In this document: piece by piece, positions 7,052 through 10,000 of the stretch | How the letters are laid out: every line of letters begins with the position of its first letter | Numbering within the stretch: the stretch's first letter is position 1 | Source of the DNA: Chrysomallon squamiferum | Taxonomy: Eukaryota; Mollusca; Gastropoda; Neomphalida; Peltospiridae | NCBI GenBank assembly: GCA_012295275.1 | Contig: CM022669.1 | Span: 1,293,073 to 1,303,072 of the forward strand | Reading direction: 5' to 3' | Length of the DNA stretch: 10,000 nucleotides | Notes under the pieces: generated by a model | Databases searched by the model: none | What the model was told of the DNA's origin: nothing | Seen by the model: the letters and a program-made list of their open reading frames with translations, nothing else | Position numbers and translations under genes: made by a program

Positions 7052-7141
7052 ATGTTTGCTTTCGAATATAAGCACATCGTGGCACTTCGTTCCCGCGTCC
7101 CTCCGCGTGTTTTGTTCAGAACTTCTCTGATACAGCAGTGA
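7052..7141 (+). other. small ORF (29 residues), unrecognised
   Basis: ATG at 7052 opens 29 codons to TGA at 7139-7141, beginning MFAFEYKHIVALRSRVPPR, in an unusually GC-rich patch (7080-7108) between repeats. The opposite strand is also open, so reading direction is unsupported. Confidence 0.1.
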
Positions 7142-7195
7142 CTCAGAACACACGTCATAGATGAATAATACTCACTGATGATTGTTTATCAGATA

Positions 7196-7207
7196 ATCGA
7201 TATCGAT
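7196..7207. promoter_or_regulatory. 12-bp perfect palindrome ATCGATATCGAT
   Basis: A perfect dyad made of two ATCGAT hexamers. It resembles, without matching exactly, the TATCGATA element known from insect promoters and boundaries. No function can be assigned here. Confidence 0.3.
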
Positions 7208-7267
7208 GACACACTTCATAGTTCAGACAGTTAGGTGTATTGATGACATCAACGTACATAAATTTTA

Positions 7268-7555
7268 TACCTGTCTTCTTACCTATCCAGCTAGCTACCT
7301 GTCTTACTTCCTTACTTACCTACCAACTTACCTATCTACCTTTCCTATATACCTACCTATCTGCCTACTCACCTACATATCTACATACATGCCTACTTAC
7401 TTACCTAACATCTAACTACACACCTATTGACCTACCTACCTAATTATCTTCCTATTTACCTAACTACCTACCTATGTGTTTAGTTACCTGTCTTAACTAT
7501 CTAGCTATCATCTTATCTACCTGCCTGTCTACGTGTTACTTACCTGTCTTCTTAC
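7268..7555. repeat. degenerate (TACC)n tract bounded by a 15-bp direct repeat
   Basis: About 290 bases of TACC/TACT/TATC-type units with many substitutions. The word TACCTGTCTTCTTAC occurs exactly at the left edge (7268-7282) and the right edge (7541-7555). Confidence 0.88.
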
Positions 7556-7573
7556 AAGTTGATGTTACTAACA

Positions 7574-7632
7574 TTAACACTATGTTTTTATCAACGTTAA
7601 CACTATTGTTATTAACACTAAAACATTAACAT
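7574..7632. repeat. dispersed TTAACACTA words
   Basis: TTAACACTA occurs exactly at 7574-7582, 7597-7605 and 7612-7620, with a partial copy at about 7625-7631. Spacing is irregular, so this is a decayed short repeat rather than a clean tandem array. Confidence 0.6.
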
Positions 7633-7663
7633 ACTTTTTATTGATGATTTAAAATATTCTTTG

Positions 7664-7940
7664 TTACTACTGCTGCTACTGTTTCCACTAATACTTCTAC
7701 TACTAATACTCAAACTAATACTAATAGTTCTACTGCTACTATTCTTAGTAGTGGACCTAGAAAAGCAACATCTGTTACTGCTGTTACAACTACTACTACT
7801 ACTGTTACTTCTACCACTACCACTACCACTGCTACTATTACTACTACGACTATTACTACTACTACTATAACTACTACTACTATTATTACTACTACTACTG
7901 TCACTGCTACTATTACTACTACTACTACTATTATTATTAT
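7664..7940. repeat. degenerate (ACT)n tract
   Basis: ACT/GCT/ATT units with substitutions, interrupted by about 25 bases of unique sequence at about 7747-7771, ending in (ATT)4. It has the same class and orientation as 5857-6102. Confidence 0.88.
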
Positions 7941-8047
7941 AAGAACATTAATTTACGGTCTAATTCTGTTCGCATGACTGAGATAATTATATAATACTAC
8001 TGATAAACGTCAACAACGTCATTCATGCATGACGGTGATTGTTAATT

Positions 8048-8056
8048 GTCACGTGA
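8048..8056. promoter_or_regulatory. GTCACGTGA E-box, second copy
   Basis: Identical to 1602-1610, and 25 bases downstream of the ACGTCAT at 8016-8022. Confidence 0.22.
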
Positions 8057-8420
8057 ATAATTAACTGACTGTTTATTTCACATGCTCCTTGACCTGTGAC
8101 GAATGTAAATGAATCATCACAATGTATTGTTGAATATCTGCTTTCTCATTAGATATTCTGAAACCAAGGAGCAGTTGGCAGGCTTCGAAAGAGGGTGCCA
8201 GGGAAGTAAGGTGGTTGGACATTATTCAAAGAAATGTTCCTTTCCTTTCTTTCTGATCTTTATTTTTCTTATTTGTTTGAACCGTCCGTGCATCCATCTA
8301 ACTGTCGATTTACTATGTGTCTGTCAGTCTTCCAAGCCACACATTGATCTGTCCACCCATCCTTTCATCCAACTGTTTGTCTGTCTACCTCTCTCTTTTT
8401 CTTTCTTTCTCTCTTTCTGA
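8057..8420. other. mixed sequence with pyrimidine-rich end, no gene supported
   Basis: The first part is unique; 8165-8222 is a little GC-richer. From about 8230 it becomes pyrimidine-rich, with cryptic CATC/TGTC units and a CT/TTTC run at 8387-8419. The 103-residue plus-strand frame here ends in Phe/Ser runs from that tract. Confidence 0.45.
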
Positions 8421-8489
8421 CTACTTATTTCAATATTCCTAGCGCAAACACACTTATATAATCAAATTTCCGTTCAAGAAAAAATAATG

Positions 8490-8521
8490 AAAAAAAAAAA
8501 AAAAAAAAAAAGAAAAAAAAA
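8490..8521. repeat. A22-G-A9 homopolymer tract
   Basis: Two A runs separated by one G, followed by AGTAAAAA. Confidence 0.9.
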
Positions 8522-8630
8522 GTAAAAATCCATCACTATGGAGACATGACACACTTTAAACCTGTTGCTAAAAGTATCTCAGTTTGCCATGCAGCTTACT
8601 CTTCATCTTAACTTTATTTCCTTGAAGAAC

Positions 8631-8656
8631 AGAGAATCAGAGAATCAGAGAATCAG
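8631..8656. repeat. 8-bp tandem repeat (AGAGAATC)3
   Basis: Three perfect AGAGAATC units plus two bases. It lies just beyond the far end of the SINE candidate. Confidence 0.9.
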
Positions 8657-8679
8657 TTTAAAACACGTAAAGACAGACA

Positions 8680-8894
8680 GAAAGTACATAAATAAATAAA
8701 AAAGAGACATTCTGTAACATAGGGCCTCACTGCTGATGAAGTTGTTACCCACATCAGGCCTCGCAGTAAAACTGACGAATAGAAAGCGAGGTCTTACTTT
8801 GTGCGGATCTGCCTGGCGAGAGCGTTTGACTGAGAGAGAGTAATCGATGCTTCACTCTTTAATTCTAGGTGCTCTAACCAGACAAGATGGAGCC
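8680..8894 (-). mobile_element. tRNA-derived SINE
   Basis: Read on the minus strand, the element starts GGCTCCAT (8894-8887) and continues to CTGGTTAGAGCACC (8881-8868). This is the acceptor and D-arm half of a typical tRNA, with about two bases missing in the A-box region. A B-box-like GCATCGATTAC follows at 8850-8840, matching eight of eleven bases of GGTTCGATTCC. The gap is about six bases shorter than in a functional tRNA, so this is a degenerate head, not a tRNA gene. About 140 bases of unrelated sequence follow. They hold two inverted repeats (8733-8738 with 8752-8757, and 8757-8764 with 8786-8793) and a TTTATTTATTT tail near 8688-8703. Target-site duplications were not found. Confidence 0.5.
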
Positions 8895-8940
8895 GGGATT
8901 CTAAATCAATTGTAGGAAAATATACCTTTTAAGGAATTTA

Positions 8941-8951
8941 GAGAGAGAGAG
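8941..8951. repeat. short (GA)5
   Basis: Five GA units next to a purine tract. Confidence 0.7.
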
Positions 8952-9056
8952 GGATGGAAAAAAAAATAAAAGGATCGATCAGGTGATTGATGCGTCCAAT
9001 CAAGTTGGATTGTTCCACGTCTTGTCTATCAATTCTGCAGTCGCGGAGAAAAGAAT

Positions 9057-9085
9057 AAAAAAAAAAAAAAAAAATAAAAAAAAAA
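9057..9085. repeat. A18-T-A10 homopolymer tract
   Basis: Two A runs separated by one T, next to CCGCGG. Confidence 0.9.
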
Positions 9086-9566
9086 CCGCGGCTGAATGCA
9101 ACATGGTAGTTAATTCGACCGTAATTTTCCAAACAGAATTTAGAAATTATTTTTCTGTGTTGTGAGACCCGTGTAGCTCGTGATTTTATTTTTATAAATC
9201 TAGTGATTTCTTGTGGCTGCGGCGCGGAGATAAAGACTCGCGGTAATGAAAGTAATGGGTAGAATTACTGCAGATTTGAAAATAATTTACTTGATTAAGA
9301 GAAATAGCGCGGTGTGTCAAAGGGTCTTTGTTGTAGCAGACTTTCTGACGCAAAGTCAAAAATTAAAGAAAATACTTTTTTATGTTTGCAGAAACATTTT
9401 ACTTAGTATTAGTTCCTGACACTAACAGCTTTGTGCAAGCAGAGACAGAGAGAAAAAAAAAGAAGAGAAAATGAAACAAATACGGATTAAAAAAAGAGAT
9501 AATTGAGTATAAAATTTAAAATAAAAAACGGTTGATTTCAGTGGTCATTAAGTAAGAATTTTGTCT
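9086..9566. other. unique AT-rich sequence, nothing assigned
   Basis: Contains CGCGGAGATAAAG at 9223-9235, nearly identical to 6445-6457 and 9042-9053, but no coding frame or known element. Confidence 0.45.
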
Positions 9567-9603
9567 TAAATAATAATAATAATAACAATAAAAATAATAA
9601 TAA
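9567..9603. repeat. imperfect (TAA)n
   Basis: TAA units interrupted by CAA and an A run. Confidence 0.85.
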
Positions 9604-9681
9604 CGGATAAAACAACACCGTATTTAGGTAACATTTCAAACAACAATAGTAATCTTCTCAAATATAAGGAAAATTCCGAAA

Positions 9682-9683
<2 letters not shown>

Positions 9684-9765
<82 letters not shown>
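9684..9765. repeat. perfect (TC)41
   Basis: Eighty-two uninterrupted bases, close in length to the array at 2677-2760. Confidence 0.97.
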
Positions 9766-9768
<3 letters not shown>

Positions 9769-9957
9769 GCACTTCTTTTTCTTTTTTCTTTCTTAACACC
9801 AATATCCGTTCTACAGAAGTGTTAATCAATTAATTCTACATTTTTTCTTCTTCAACTTCTTGTTCTTTGACAACTTCAAAATGTCCGCCAGATCGCTTTC
9901 TTTCGCAAGTTAAAAGGACTACATTCCAAAAATTTTAATCAATACATATTCGCCGCC

Positions 9958-10000
9958 ATGGGAAACGTGTGGGTAGTTTTATCTTTCAGTGGAATTCTTG
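9958..10000 (+). CDS. possible 5' end of a gene, cut by the window edge
   Basis: ATG at 9958 lies in GCCGCCATGG, an ideal initiation context. It opens a frame MGNVWVVLSFSGIL that is still open at the edge. The hydrophobic start could be a signal peptide. Against this, TTATCTTTCAG at 9979-9989 looks like a 3' splice site within the frame, and GCCGCCAT also matches the YY1 core. A short frame upstream (9881-9913, ten residues) would act as an upstream ORF in the same transcript. Only the flanking sequence can settle it. Confidence 0.25.
   Translation, partial: MGNVWVVLSFSGIL

Noticed and set aside
7661-7904. Leu-rich plus frame and Val-rich minus frame
   Set aside because: Translated degenerate (ACT)n.
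8532-8545. Second X-box-like dyad ATCACTATGGAGAC
   Set aside because: The degenerate X-box pattern is expected several times per 10 kb by chance, and no CRE or promoter context is present.
8840-8894. Functional tRNA gene
   Set aside because: The A-box region lacks about two bases and the distance to the B box is about six short; no complete cloverleaf can be drawn. A SINE head explains it better.

Overview
The window looks like non-coding, repeat-rich nuclear DNA from a metazoan. It is AT-rich, with no operon-like gene packing, no long conserved open reading frame and no bacterial-style signals. It carries very long perfect dinucleotide arrays, (TAA)n arrays, degenerate tetranucleotide tracts and A-homopolymers. 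That texture, together with a GTTATCTCCCTT-type word at 4844-4858 that I associate from memory with mollusc genomes, suggests a lophotrochozoan, most likely a mollusc. The species cannot be fixed from this sequence alone. The window is best read as intergenic or deep intronic.

Layout. 1-600: AT-rich start, then a GC-richer island with a good 3' splice-site pattern, an E2F-like site and a GC box, overlapped by an unrecognised 84-residue ORF on the minus strand. 734-888 and 2044-2332: two copies of a composite repeat, (GA)n, then a short spacer with shared anchor words, then (TAA)n. 960-1160: a GC-richer island with two inverted CCAAT boxes 32 bp apart. 1600-1912: an E-box, two CRE-like sites and an X-box-like dyad, followed by a small ORF. 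2677-2760: perfect (TC)42. 3505-3548: a four-copy 11-bp minisatellite, followed by a probable tRNA-derived SINE head on the minus strand (about 3640-3770). 4140-5040: AT-rich, with no gene seen. 5051-5092: (ATT)14. 5130-5750: the most gene-like part, with a CTCF-core-like word, a tandem 36-bp repeat in which each unit carries a full palindromic CRE, and a possible terminal coding exon on the minus strand. 5857-6102 and 7664-7940: degenerate (ACT)n tracts. 6680-6993 and 7268-7555: compound tetranucleotide tracts. 8680-8894: a second, better-supported tRNA-derived SINE on the minus strand. 9684-9765: perfect (TC)41. 9958-10000: an ATG in an ideal initiation context, open to the window edge.

No gene can be assigned a function. 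The open frames that look long are mostly translations of simple repeats. The coding candidates listed are short and could be chance; no pathway or gene cooperation can be inferred. The most distinctive signals are the duplicated CRE unit at 5442-5513, the window-wide excess of the word ACGTCAT (nine copies by hand count), the repeated GA-spacer-TAA architecture and the two tRNA-like SINE heads.
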